From: Linepithema humile
Lineage: Eukaryota > Arthropoda > Insecta > Hymenoptera > Formicidae
NCBI RefSeq assembly: GCF_040581485.1
Contig: NC_090130.1
Coordinates: 25,893,418-25,957,417 of the forward strand
Length of the DNA: 64,000 nucleotides
Direction of reading: 5' to 3'
Shown piece after piece: positions 40,301 through 53,400 of this stretch (within the stretch, counting starts at the first letter, position 1; every line of letters starts with the position of its first letter). The position numbers and the translations under genes are program-made. Below the pieces are notes generated by a model. It did not search any database, had not been told where the DNA came from, and saw only the letters and a list, made by a program, of their open reading frames with translations.

Positions 40301-41178
40301 TGAGCTGGTCTGGCATTTTTGACTGTCCCAACATATTTCAATACTCGACTTTCTTTTGTAAACCTCCGTTGGACGAATTTGTCGGGACGTGCATTGTTTC
40401 CTATAATATATTTTGCACTTGAACTTTAATTAATTAGTTGACAATTTTCGAATTAATTAATATTTAACATATTAAAATATAACGTAACTAAATTGTTGAT
40501 TTTATTTCCCATTTATAAAATTAATTTGATAATAGCTATCAAGTAACAATATTATATTTTAATATTGCAAAGATTTGTCATCAACAATTATTTTAATCTT
40601 TCCGATATTATTTAATTTGAGAAATCGTTTAACGTAATGCAGATTTTGGGAAACGGTTGTAAAATAAATTTACACATTTCGTAGCTCCCCGTGTTATTCA
40701 AAAGAATTCATGCAATGGCGGCTTAAATATTAAACGCGCGCGATTGATTGAATTGATTCTAGAATTAAGATCATGATTTGTCGTGTCTTTTTCAGAGGAA
40801 GCACGAAGTTCAGACAAGGGAGTACTGGTTCACTGTCTGGCCGGAGTGTCTCGATCTGTCACGATCACTGTGGCTTACCTCATGCACAAGTGCAGTCTCA
40901 GTCTGAACGATGCTTTCAACCTCGTACGGAGTAGAAAGTCCAATGTCGCACCAAATTTTCACTTTATGGAGCAGTTGCACAGCTTCGAGCGGGAGCTGAG
41001 GGATCGAGGAGGCGACCGACAGAACAACGGCAACGACCAGAGATGCATCGGGGCGTGTCGACCCGACGGGCCCTGCAATTGTCCGGCGCCGAGTTTCCTG
41101 AGTCCCATCGATCTGGGACTCAGTCCTGATTCCGGAATCGAGTTCGACAGGTGGGCGGCAAGCACGCCGGCTGAATGA
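37352..41178 (+). CDS. Mkp3: MAP kinase phosphatase 3 (DUSP6/7/9 type dual-specificity phosphatase)
   Basis: Four coding exons: 37352-37745, 38865-39050, 39204-39446 and 40796-41178 (stop). All introns are phase 1 with GT-AG borders, giving 401 residues, close to the family's usual 380-410. The rhodanese-like domain (about 15-150) carries the kinase-interaction motif IMLRRL (Arg60-Arg61), which docks ERK in DUSP6. A Ser/Asp-rich linker (SYSDSDSDSTCDS) follows. The catalytic domain (about 200-350) has the general-acid loop PISDHWSQN and the signature HCLAGVSRS with Cys at about 288. Family knowledge: cytoplasmic enzymes that dephosphorylate Thr and Tyr of activated ERK and are themselves ERK-induced feedback inhibitors. 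The first ATG is used; Met7 is an alternative. Nothing is broken. Confidence 0.93.
40110..40133. promoter_or_regulatory. Perfect 11-bp palindrome in Mkp3 intron 3
   Basis: CTTAAACAGGA, a TT spacer, then TCCTGTTTAAG. Each arm holds a forkhead-type TAAACA next to an ETS-type core, which matches the AACAGGAA FOX:ETS composite. It sits in a GC-richer island (about 40.06-40.33 kb) inside an otherwise AT-rich intron. The palindrome is seen directly; the regulatory role is inference. Confidence 0.4.
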
Positions 41179-44100
41179 GACGGGCCTGGGGGGACCCAAT
41201 ATAAGTTTTAGGTCCCTCCGTCACACACGTCGCCCTTAGGCGAGCCCTGATTGAAGGGTGGTTATGGAATGACGCGTTTTATCATCTTGATATGTGAGAG
41301 ACGAGCATCGAAGCCCGCCGTTTCCCTCCCGGTGTAATCTTCAGAATAGAATAGAATATTAGATCGCATTCGGCGAATGCCAAGTAACTTTTAGCAGCAT
41401 CCCAAAGCTAGTTACTGCGCTGGCACTTTTCTTTTGTAATTTCTCGTTCCTTCCTGCGGAGCCTCTCATTCCTAAGCTTAATAGAATTGTTTTAAAATAT
41501 GTAAACTATTTCTAAATTGATTATTGAGTTAAATTTGGAAGAAATTTTTGGGAATGCGCATATCGCACGTTCAACACTCGGCGTAAGAGTACATAACAAT
41601 GGGTTAAAAATTTCTAAATTTATTTCTAAAGACATTTGTCAAACTCAACTATATGATTGGGTGCTTAAAAAATATATATTAAAACAAAATATTTTCAAAA
41701 TTCAGAAATTTTTAGAAATGAGAGGATTCATGCTTAGGAAGGAAAAAATATATGTTATCAGAACTAGAGAAACAAATACCTCTTCGTTAGGCGATTAGCT
41801 TTTCAGTGTATGCACTCGGTAATAATGTGCTGCGAAATACTATATTTCTACAGTGGCAAGGCTTGTTGTCTATCTTGTTGAAATTTCCGATTATGAAAAT
41901 TTGACATATTGTGTTACGCCGTTGGATTACACATCATAATATATGATGCAGTCGTGTTGTGACTTAGGGGAAAAAATAGATGATATGACTGTTGACGCAC
42001 TCATGTAAAAGAACAAACGGATTTTACGATTTTCCTTTCTGATTTGTGGCAGCAATGGATACTGAAAGTATTTTATAAACGAGATCCCGTAATTTCCCAT
42101 TGTGCAACAGTCGCGCAATTGTAATTGTACATTCTGATGTTATGCTTCCAACTTTCGAGAAATCTTTAGCGTGTATAATTGTAAATGGGTATGCGAGATA
42201 TAGCAAATTCAGGCATTGCAAACTCGCGAGGTATGGCGTAACGTGTACCGTCGTATCTCAAGAGAGCTAAAGTATATATATATTTTAATACTTCTTCTCC
42301 CCGAATCCTTCAATTAATGAGGCTGTGTTTATTTTATCGCAAGCGATATTTCTCGCGCGAAGTAATCTCTAAACGACGAGTTCCCACCAGGCAATCACAA
42401 GTAGTCGAAGGTAAACATCACCGCTTAGTATACTAAGTTCCGAGGTACAAAATTAAGGGAGATTCTATACACGCAGGGGCGAATTTAAGGTTTTTGCACA
42501 AAGCGATTGCTTAAAATGATTTCGAGATGTCTTCGACGGTTTACTTGCGTAAGTTTTTATCGATGCTATTACGAAAACGCAGACATTTTTTTTTCGGACT
42601 AACGTTTCCGCGTCTTTAGGGACCCGAGTGAAGGTCGGCACTTAAATTCGCCTCTGATTTACTCAACTGTAGTTTGTAAAAAGTGAAATTCGTGACTCGA
42701 GATATAACAAGTAATTTTTTGATGTAGTTTTTCGACACACTGAAGTGACTTATCTCGTCAAGGATAATTGCCTCAATGCATTCTGACCTTCGAGATGCGC
42801 GAAAGGTATATGCACGTCGTCTCAGGTACATATGCCAGTAACTTAAGTTTAAGGGAGGACACATTTTAGGAATCAGTGCATTTCTGTAGGGCATTCCGAA
42901 TCTCTTCTGCTCACAAGAAAAGCCAGGTTCGTTACCTGGAGATAGGGAGACTTACATCCGAATCACTTGAAGCGATAAGTGAAGGCGTTACTTTCATTGT
43001 TCAGCAATTCGGATTGCGAAGCTAGCGAATGAAGAAAATTGACGAGATGCGTGAAAAATTTTAAAGAATTAGTAGGCACGTTTAGCCCGCTAAAAATATT
43101 TATTATAAACAGGCACATTGCCTTTTTAAAGATTTTATTTATGAAAGATTTATCAACGCGTTTGTATATAAATAGGATCTATTTAATGATCTTATTTTAA
43201 CAATAATTTTTTTTTAACTCTAAATAAATGTTGCTATTAAAGTAACGCCTTTAAATATCGGCAATTGGTTTCACTGTCAATCAGACCCGTCGTCATCGCA
43301 ACATACAGAAATCTGAAAGATAATGGTTCCTGCAAATTACACTTCTGCTGGCATCAGAATAACATTAGCCCTTCGAATTTTTTATATAGATACTTTTCTA
43401 CATGAGAATATTGGGCCTGTGCATTCGTATGAAAACGCATCTAACTGTATACTGCGTAACAATTTAAGCGCTAAATTGGATTCTGAATTGTACGAATCAG
43501 CACTGTTTCTATTATCTTACAGATCTCAGATATATATTGAAAGTTATTTTTGTAAAGAATAGAAAAGAAGAAATGCATTCACATTCCCATAACAAGCCAG
43601 AATGGCCTGACACTATACTACCTTTCATGTACTGCTACATGTATCGTTCATTGAGCATAATTGAAGTTAATATGAGTGTATACAAGTGAATGTTATTTTT
43701 CGTGTAATAATTAACTGCAAGAGTAATTAATAGCTCTTGGCTATTGCGAGAGTAATTGATATACAACTAAGGAAATATATATTTGACGTTAACGTAATAA
43801 CAATATTCTACTATTACACTGTTGTCTGTTGTATGTTTACTGGGCGCGCGATGCCCGAGAAATTTAATCAAATATTATGTATATTATATAAATTATTATT
43901 TTATATTCATCGTTGTATATATATTTTAACTAATTTTCATTAGAAATACAACTTATCTTACCTGAACTACAAACAGTCGATTGTTATTTAAAAGTCTTTT
44001 ACACATATTCCACACAGATAATTTCGCCTTTTACTTTCCGAATTTGTTTGAGAACGTAATAATAATGTGCACGTCATATCTGCCATGATGATCATAATAA

Positions 44101-44347
44101 TTTATTTCGCTTCTATTGTCTCGGTGTAAGATGTTTTGGCAACACACGTTAAATAATTGATTCTTGTACTTTTCATATAAAATTGATTACAAAAGCTAAA
44201 GTATAATTTTTCTCGAATTTTATTTCTTGTTACATGTATTTTGACAATGTTTATTTACGAAATAATATTTACACTTTTACGGCAGAAAGGAAAGGAGAAA
44301 AGTTCGTAAAAGCATTAAATATATATCTTACCTTAATTACAAAATAG
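41179..44347. other. Mkp3 3' UTR and flanking DNA, no other gene recognised
   Basis: Downstream of the phosphatase stop. A 3' UTR of uncertain length must begin here; I see no clear AATAAA with a good downstream element in the first kilobase. The open frames at 41517-41798 and 43323-43562 have no recognisable features and are AT-rich. The rest is unremarkable AT-rich DNA. Confidence 0.45.
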
Positions 44348-44922
44348 TCAAAATATCGGATATTCATGAAGCATTGTATTATCGTCGTCATAATGCAATA
44401 ATTCTGGATTAATATTAGCAGAATTCTTAACATGTTCAAGGCTTTGAATTGTCGCATAGTTTAATTCATTATCATCACTAAGATCAGATATAGCGTCTAA
44501 TAATGTTTTCAATTCAACTAAAGCTGTGTATATTACTTCCTTTCAAATGGTGTAAATAATATGTGCGCGTTCAGAATTTTTGTTCTATCAGGTGTATCAT
44601 TATGTTTAATCAGCGTTACAATGAAATTTAATATAAATTTAATATAATCCGATATCGTAAACTGAAAAAATCTTACTTTGCCACTTTCGTTAATATTATA
44701 AAACATTACTTTAGAATGTGAATTAATTGCGAAATAATTATTTCTATCATTTGACTCAGCATAAATCATATGTTTTCGATAATTATTTTTAATAAGTACA
44801 TGACGTACGTGATAGTTTTTATTTTCAAATGACTGCAGGTCTCGCAAAGACTCGAATATCTCATCCTTATAATTGAGAGCAAGTTTCTTTCTCTTTTCGC
44901 ATTGGAGTATATTAATTATCAA
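44348..44922 (-). pseudogene. Frame-broken coding-like stretch, unidentified
   Basis: On the minus strand an open frame runs from 44922 to a stop at 44535-44533 (129 codons, ending FTPFERK). In another frame, a stretch starting within a few bases of that stop (VIYTALVELKTLLDAISD...) stays open to a TGA at 44350-44348, about 62 more codons. The join looks like a frameshift: there is no room for an intron between the two parts. Composition is more protein-like than in neighbouring chance frames (acidic, mixed hydrophobic). The frame lacks an ATG start; a stop lies directly before it. I do not recognise the family. A decayed gene or mobile-element ORF is the likeliest reading. Confidence 0.35.
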
Positions 44923-45352
44923 TCAGACAGTTAGTATTTGATTTGACGGAGTCTCGTCGAATTTCATGTGCTTTCGTGTAAGTATGTAGTATTATTTTAT
45001 TTTAAATAGTATTTTGTACTTCAAATGACATTTAAATTATTTTAATCATTGGATGTGATCAGAAAGAAATTTTTTGTCTGTAAAATTAAAATTAAAAAAG
45101 CTAGAAAAATTTTTCATACAATTACATTTAAATTTAATACAAAAACAAATAAATATTTAAATACAAATACAATACTGTTTAATTATAATTACATAAAATA
45201 CAAAAAAATGACTGTGCCTCGTGTTAACAAAATATACGCGAGCCGACTACTTCGGATTTTTTATATCTTTTAATACGTGGATCGAGTTGAAAGCACCTTC
45301 TATGGATAACACGCTTTCTAGTTAAAATTGCAAAATCTCGTAAAAATCCTTC

Positions 45353-45850
45353 GAAAGGTAGAGTACTGCAATTGGTGTAATCCGAAAGGCGTCATTTTGT
45401 AGACATGCTATAATAAAGTAGAAGAAGAGTCTTGTTTAGATTACAAGCGACGATTCACGCGAAAAGATAATGCGCGAAAGGTGGGGTACGCAACCGGAGT
45501 GGTCCGAGCAGCGTCATTTTGTGGACATGTTTATATAATAGTACAGTAGGAGAAGAGTCTTGTTTGATCAGTCGACGATTCACGCGGAAGGATATTGCGC
45601 GAAAGGTGGGGTGCTGCAACTGGAATGGTCCGAGGCATGTTGCGACGATTTCATGATAACATCAATAGTGGGGCAGAAGGAGGTGCTGTTTAGATTAAAC
45701 GATTATTTTTCGAAAAGAATGGTGGAGCGTTGCAATTTCAGTGGTTCAAAATGCGTCATTTTCTTTGCATCATTAATAGTGGGATTGAAGGAAGTCCTGT
45801 TTAAGTTAAGAAATGAAAGGATACTGAGGCACCTTTAATTCGAGTGGAAC
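45353..45850. repeat. Decayed tandem repeat, about 123-bp unit, four copies
   Basis: Four head-to-tail units start near 45353, 45476, 45601 and 45717. Shared landmarks are GAAAGGTGGGGT, CTGCAA.TGG..TGGTCCGA, GCGTCATTTTGTGGACAT, GAAGAGTCTTGTTT and CGACGATTCACGCG. Units 1-3 are the most alike and unit 4 is strongly diverged. The flanks are unrelated AT-rich DNA, and a poly-G run follows at about 45867-45880. Confidence 0.8.
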
Positions 45851-46165
45851 AAGTGGGACGAGAGAGGGGGAAGGGGGGGGGGATGTGCGATTAAAGTAGA
45901 ATAAATTTTTTCCCATTTTCTTAACAACGCTAATAAAATAGAGTAAAGATGATAAGTTTTATTAAAACATACAAAGCGTAATGATTTATGTATGTGATTT
46001 ATATGATTTTGTACACATATTGTTGTAATTTGTGTAGTTCATAAAAATGCAATGTTTTTATGACAACGTAAATAAAATAGAAGGTAAGTTCTATTTAAAA
46101 TGCAACATTTATAACTCAAAAAAAAATTAATTAAAAATATTTTTAAAAATAAAAGGCAAAAAACG

Positions 46166-46270
46166 TATACTTATTCACCGATTCTTGTTTTATAAATTCT
46201 GCATAATAATGATTGAAAAATTGAGTTAAATATCTTAATGTAATTTGGCATATAGTGCTTGTGAACTGCC
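46166..46270 (-). pseudogene. Relic of a FAS thioesterase exon (exon 17-like)
   Basis: About 105 bases resemble the 3' part of FAS exon 17 (48040-48140). Near the exon end the two share TTCACC, ATT, TGTTT, ATAAAT and ATAATGAT in order. On the minus strand the relic reads ...RIYKTRIGE then a stop, where the live exon reads ...KIYETEIGEE then a donor; the donor is lost. A second copy of the relic is at 60860-60964, so it predates the tandem duplication. Similarity falls off upstream, and no exon 18 or 19 relic is seen downstream. Confidence 0.4.
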
Positions 46271-47440
46271 TTTATTTGCAGAATTTAATTATTAAATTTA
46301 CATTAATAGTATAATATGTATTTTTGAAAAGTTTGATGCAGACATATCTTTGTGACATATTCATCAAGCAAATGTAGAGTTTTTATACTGTGAAAATACA
46401 CGCGTTATCAACATAAATTTAAAATATTTATTTTGCAAACAATTTTGCAAACGCGAACGTAAAGTTAAAAATATTACCGTACAATGAACGAAAGGAATAT
46501 AGAAACATAAATGCAAAAAAAACAATCCTTTTTACAATTCCGATTAATTTATTGAATAGTATATGTACCTATATAGTACTACATCAAGTATATCAAACAT
46601 TTACTACATTTATATTGTAAGTTTTTTCATAAACAGTCATCAAAATAACTTTCAAATATTTAAAATTATTTAAAAATAATTAAAAAATAATTTTTACATT
46701 TATTTTCATCGACAAATCTGAAGAAACTTTTTAATCAATCCAATACAAATAATTAATAAAAACTTTATTTTTTTTATTTTTTATATATTTAATTTAGTTG
46801 TTTACATTTGAAATATACCTCAAGTAAATAACAACAACTTTATTATTTCTAAAATTAAATGATTTTTAAACCACAGCTTGTATTTTAACTTTAAACACAT
46901 TCCTCCACCTCAAAAGATTACACAAAATTCCGTTTCTAGTAAAGAATATTAAATTCTTTATCTAAAACCAAAAACCAAGGTACGATGATATCATAGAAGG
47001 TACAAAATCTATCCTTTAGTCATCGTTGTACATCTCATAAACCGTTTAAATAAGAAGTCGAACTCTGTATTGACCTGTTAGCGAAAAATAAAGTTCTGTT
47101 ACAGTTGTTTAAGTCTCATTCTGAAATATAATAAGTTTGGGTAGGAACATAGCAATTGTATGTTTTATGCAAATATACTGATAATAATAAATAGAACTCA
47201 TATAGTACATAAAATTTTACATGCATATATTTATCAAAATAACAAAATATTTTAATTGATATTTTATAATGATTTTTTAATGTGCAATCTAAAGCAAATT
47301 AGATAAAAAAATTAAATAAAAAATTTTTACATAGTTACAAAATTAATCACAATAATGCATGTGACTTCAGAAACAGTGACACAATTATTTTAAATAAGAC
47401 CATATAGTTGGTATTAACGTCAATAATAAAATTACTTACA
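46271..47440 (-). other. FAS 3' flank and probable 3' UTR
   Basis: Very AT-rich DNA downstream of the FAS stop. A minus-strand AATAAA lies at 46844-46839, which would give a 3' UTR of about 600 bases; this is only a candidate. The segment is repeated at about 60.97-62.17 kb: roughly 10% diverged up to about 47096, then identical. No other gene is seen. Confidence 0.45.
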
Positions 47441-50400
47441 TCAAAACGTTTCTTCATTAATTACAGCCGCCACTTTCTCGTTTCCTAAGATCGTCACGTG
47501 ATTACCCTCGACGTGATGTACTACCACCTTGTTTTCAGTTATCTTAAACGTTATAAATTTTATCAAAAAATATTGTAAAATTTGGTATATTAAATAATGA
47601 ATACTGATAAAATGTTTTCTTAAAATACCTTATATAAACCATAATCCTCTTCAAGTTCAGGTGCATATGACAACGTAGGTTTTAACAACGTTATGGGTGA
47701 TTTAATACGCGGTAATGTAGAAAATTCATATTGCCGAATAGCCAGTATATTTTTATAAATTGTTGCATACAGTGTTTGCAAATTTGGGCGCGACAGAAGT
47801 GAATTTACTTTTGAAAAGTATTTGGCGAAAATTTCAAATCTTTCTTTCCAAGTTTCACATTTTCTTAATTCCAATAGAACCTGTCAAATTATACGTTCTA
47901 CTTTTAAAATCAACTTATTATAAAATGAGAAATATTTACAATATAAAACTGACAGTAAGAAATGAGTCATACATAAAATATCTGCAATAAAAAATGTATT
48001 AATTTAAATAATTCAAAGATATAAATAATGGAGTTATACCTCTTCACCAATTTCTGTTTCATAAATCTTTAGAATAATGATCATAATATCAATTTGAATT
48101 TCTTTATCGCTCATATAACAAAACTTATTGAGTTCACTTCTCATTATATATTCCGGAGCTCCATCGATGAGAACTAATCGACTTTTAGTACCCATAGCCT
48201 CCAATCTTCTTATTAGTTCAATTGCAAGTATAGAACCGAAAGAATATCCTGTTATTACGACTTTCTTTTCGTCTCTTAACCGTGATGATATACACTGAAA
48301 AAACAAAGACAAAAATAAATTTATTTAGCAATTTTTGCATCTGTAAGCTAAATACCATTTTCTATTTCAAAATTATATGACAATATAAAAATTTTAATAG
48401 TAACAAATATAAATGTCAAAACACCATGCTGCTCGGATAGCACTGTAAAAATCAAATTTCCGATGATGATATTGTTATGGATAAATATGGCATAAAACTG
48501 TCGCCGCGTCTATAGAAAAATTTTAATAATAATAAAAACAAGAAAGTAGGACAAAATAAATTTTGAAAATATAACATAAAAAATGTAAATTTTAAGAAAC
48601 CAAAACGCATAATTAGGCAAAGCATTAAATAAAATTTTGGAATAGAAACAATACAGATTAATAATTACTGTGATTATATACTTTAGAAAGACGTTTAATT
48701 ACAATTACTTATTACAATTACCATTAAAAGATAATCAGCCATTTCGGATACAGTGCTTGCAACACCGATATTGCCATATTGCAAGGATGTAGCCAAAAAT
48801 TTAATTTTTGGTGCTAAATGATTAAATACTGTTCCGCAGCCATCAAGTCCTGGTAGAAGAAATACATGAGTCGAGTTATCCACTGTGTTGGTCTGAAGAT
48901 CTAAACAAATTTCTGAAACAAAATCTTGATTTCTCAAAATACCAAATAACAATTTCTGAGCTTTCGTAAGATCTGGCTTATTTATATCAGTTGCCGCTTT
49001 AGTTGCCGCTTCAGTTTGTGTCTCGTTGCTATTAACGTTTGCATTAAATATTTGACTCAGTTTTGCAAATGTGAGTTTTCGTACTTCTTGTGGAGTGAGC
49101 AAGATATCAAATTCTCGTTCCAATGTTTGTCTGATTTCCACAGCCATCATGGAGTCCATTCCAAGTTCAGCCAAAGGTGTACTTTGACTTATTACTTTTA
49201 TATCTCTTATATCTGTAACACAAAATTCATAGAAACACATTGTGACTGATTATATTATGCCAAAAAAAATTTAACAACATATTTCACATGCAAGTGCGTG
49301 TAAGGGTGTATGTGTTTGTGTACGTATTTGTGCGTGCAACAATGACTTTTTTGATGCTGTGATATTGAAGTAAATAATACATTAAAAAATTATCACGTTC
49401 TAAGTATGTTATAACAAAAAAAAATCTGTTTGTTAATTCTTACTCATAATATTAGCAACGGTTTCCACCATGTTGTCTAATCCGGATAACCCCATTTTCT
49501 TTTCATTTACGATCATGCTGCTTACGATCGGTCGGTTTTGGAGCAAAAATTTCTCGAGTTCTACAAGGCAGGAAGATATTTTCTGTTGCAGAGTCCCACC
49601 GATAACTAACTCTTTATTGACTTCCTGCATGTCAGCGACGAGACCTACGTCACCTACAGCTCCCCATTGAATTGCCAATCCGGGTAGTCCTTCCTCCGCT
49701 CTTTTTTCGCACACTCTTTCCATGATGGAATTGGCCATACCATAATTAGTTTGCCCAGCGTTTCCTCTTCCGCAAGAAACGGAAGAAAACACTACAAAAT
49801 GTCGAAGTTTTAAACACATGTTTCTAGATGCTTTATCTAATGTCTGTGTCGTCCAAGCCTTCGATATGAAAGATTCCGTGAAAGTTTCCATGGTTTGGTT
49901 CTTAAGTATACAATCTTTCAAAACCACGGCAAGATTAAATATTGCATCTACTGGTGCTTGTTTCTCCACCATTTGTAGGAAGTGTTCACATTCTTCGAGA
50001 TTAGCAAGATTTGCGTCTTTAACTATCTGCACGTTTACACCGTACGATTTCCATAACTCAATCCTCATTCGCTGATAGCCATTCTTTATTCCAGTTCTCG
50101 AAGTTAGTACGACATTTTTAGCGCCTCTAAGTATCAGCCAGTCAGTTAACTCTAAACCAAATCCACCCAAGCCGCCTAGTATAACGTAAGTTCTATCGCT
50201 GAGACAGTAATAACGACGGTGTGCAAGAACAGGTGAATCCAAAGATTTAACATCCTCTTGTATATTTAAAATAATCTATAAACATATCATTGTATTAAAA
50301 ATATGAAATTTATTACATATTACGCACAACTTTTTTAATAATAATTTATAATATACGTTTAATTGTCGTAAACATACTTTTCCCATGTGTTTACCGCTTG

Positions 50401-53400
50401 CCATGTATCTGAAAGCTGCTTCAATTTCTGTCTTAGGAAAAACTGTCGTCTGAATAGGTTTAATGTTTCTATTTTGTAAACCTTCAGCCATTAATTTCGA
50501 TAACCGAGATTTATTTTTATGATTACTGGTAAACATTGCATCCAACAGAACTGGATAAAAACTGATTCCTTTTTGAAATAAAGACATGCTTAGAGGATTG
50601 TTGGATAAAATATCAAACTTTCCAATTTCTAAAAAACGACCCCTCCTTGCCAAACAGCGAACAGACGCTATAAGTTTTTCTTCCGCCAATGAGTTTAATA
50701 CAATATCAACGCCGCGACCGTTTGTTTGTTTCATTATCATTTGCTCAAAACTCGTGTCTCGCGAATTTCCAATATGCTCATCGGGAATAGCCGGAAACAG
50801 TTTTCTGATGAATTTACGTTTTTCTGCAGTGCCCACGGTAGTAAACACTTGACATCCTTCCTGAAGAGCGAGATGAATGGCTGATTGTCCAATGCCGCCA
50901 GTACCAGAGTGGATAAGTATTTTATTACCCTTCTTCATTTTTCCAAAATGATATAAGGCATAATAATTCGTGCTGTAAATGCACGGCACTGTGGCCGCCT
51001 CTTCAAATGTCCATGAATCGGGTATATTCCAACATAATTCTTTATCTCGTACAACGACATTCGCTATGCACCTAAGAACATAACAATATTATTATTAATA
51101 AATAAATTAAATTATTGTAAGACAATAACACCAAATTTATTAATCACAAATATCCCCTACAATAAATTAAACACATATACATATACTATATAGTTACGTA
51201 CTTATTGTCACAAAGTCCCATAACTCGCTGACCATTGTCATCATAACCAACATATTCAAATCCAAGACTCATGCTTTGTAATCGTTTAGACATTCCGATA
51301 TCCGACGTTAATTTCCCAGTTGCTAGCATTACATCTTTGAAATTGATAGACGAATAAATCACACGTACTATATCTTTGCCATCAGAATCGATTGATATAT
51401 CGTTTTCCATCCAACAAAAAGAACTTAAATCGCCTCGAACCTGTAGAAAAATATTTGTTAAACATATTTGTAATAAATATATTTGTTAGATAAAACACAA
51501 AATTTTTTAAACAAATTTTTTAAAATATTTGAAACAAAATAATTTGCAATATTACTGTATTAATAGCACATTAAAAATAATTTAAATTTTTACAAATGAT
51601 TTAATATACCGTTTGACAGACATAGGCTGTAGTTACGTATTCTACTTCTGGATGCGGTAATCGCAAATGTCGGTAAGATCCCCAAATTTTATTAGGTCGC
51701 AAAACGTTAACAGTCATATCTTTTTGTAATTGTTCTATATAGAATGGATCTTGTAGAGAAAATTTAGGAGCATGCTTGTCCTGAATAAGCACACCTCTAA
51801 CCAGCTGTCCACCAGGCTCTTTTCTCAAGCAGTTAAGAAAACCCAATAAACCGCATTCAAAGTCCGTTTCTCCAACAATTACAATTCTGCTATTGCTATC
51901 GTGTTTCTTCTCGTCGTCTACAAGTTGCTTCAAATCTTCGAGCCAATTGAAATTATTATTATTGATATAGACGACAATTGTTTTTGCTATTATAACCTTT
52001 TTCTTCAATAGTATAATTATTTCTTTATCCGTACGCTTTTTCAGAATAACATTTAATGCATAGTCACTCAAATATTTTTCATATTTATTTAGATTGCATT
52101 TCTCGCGTGTTAAGAGATAACCGCCATCCCTCAAAAGAGGCAAAAGTTTTTCTAATGAATTCTGATGTTTCGTCAAAAGATTAAATCCTGTAGCTATCAA
52201 AGCTTTGTCGCCTACAAATGGTTCGTTTAAATCTGCGACCAAAACGTTTGAAGAAAGTTCTTCTGGTGTGAAACGATTCGGTGATGTTAGTATAGCAACA
52301 TTTGCTTGTATTAAAGGAATATCAGCAAGAGCTTCAATCAGTAACGTTGATGATAGATCTTCTACCATTACATCATCTGCATCTTCCACTAGCTCTATGG
52401 CTGTTGCTTTAATGATCTGATGATCCTCTAGCGCCAGTTGCGTCGATATTCGAATTGCTTCATTTAACAAAATATCGGCGCAATCCTGGTGAGTTATAAA
52501 TTTATGTTCTTCAATAACGGGATCTCCGATTGGTTTTCGGCGAGAAATTAAGGTAGCTTTTAGGCCATGTATTTCTATTCCACCTGATTTAATTACGTCC
52601 ATTTCTTTATATAAACGTATTGGCATTTCTGCAATAAGGCAATTTAGAAAATATTACATTTTAAATAATAATGTTTTCAATATTTATTTAATTGTATGTA
52701 AGATATTTACGTTTATCTTTTTCGGATGTCATGTCCCGCAATTTTGATGCGTGAAGTGCAGGATTAATTACCAATTTTTCAATACTTGTTGGAATATATA
52801 AGTCTCTGGTATCTTTTCCAATTATAGACATCTGCAGCATGTTGTCCATGAATGTCACCCAATTACCTGTCCAAGTGATGTGTCCTTTGCTGCCTGAGAT
52901 TGATGCGCTATATAAGCCACAAAATGCACCACTGTATTGGTAACCGCGTAGCCTTAATTCCTTGTAAATGTCTCGAGAAGTCATATGTTCTTCCTCGTCA
53001 GTATCCACCGACAACAGATCATTCGGCACCATTTCTTGTTCGGCATTTGATACAGCGTGTACTTCACCTGTTACAACAACGCTGTCTCCTTCGGTGACTT
53101 CAAATTTGCCGCTTTCTACAATAATTTTGCATGGAATATTACATGTTGCTGTAATATTATTTAAAGTTTTTTTAGAACAAAAAAAATTTTATACATACCT
53201 CTCTGTATCACAATTGTCAAATTAACAGAGCCATCGTTTGATAAATGAGTAGCCCGAATAAATTTTATATTTTGAAATACTATTGGTACTGATGTGTATA
53301 TTTTATCCATTATCATTCCAATTGTTTCCCAAACAAGCACTAGATAGCCTGTCGCAGGTAGCAAATTTCTTCCGTCAATGACGTGACCGGTCATAAAGCT

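Larger units (their letters stand above)
46166..49266. repeat. Segmental duplication, copy A
   Basis: Matches 60860-64000. From 46166 to 47096 the two copies are similar with scattered substitutions and indels (net 40 bases). From 47097 onward I see no difference at a constant offset of 14734, through coding and intron sequence alike, to the window end. This is a direct tandem repeat of the FAS 3' region. Confidence 0.9.

Noticed and set aside
41517..41798. 93-codon open frame after the Mkp3 stop
   Set aside because: AT-rich, no domain and probably within the 3' UTR.
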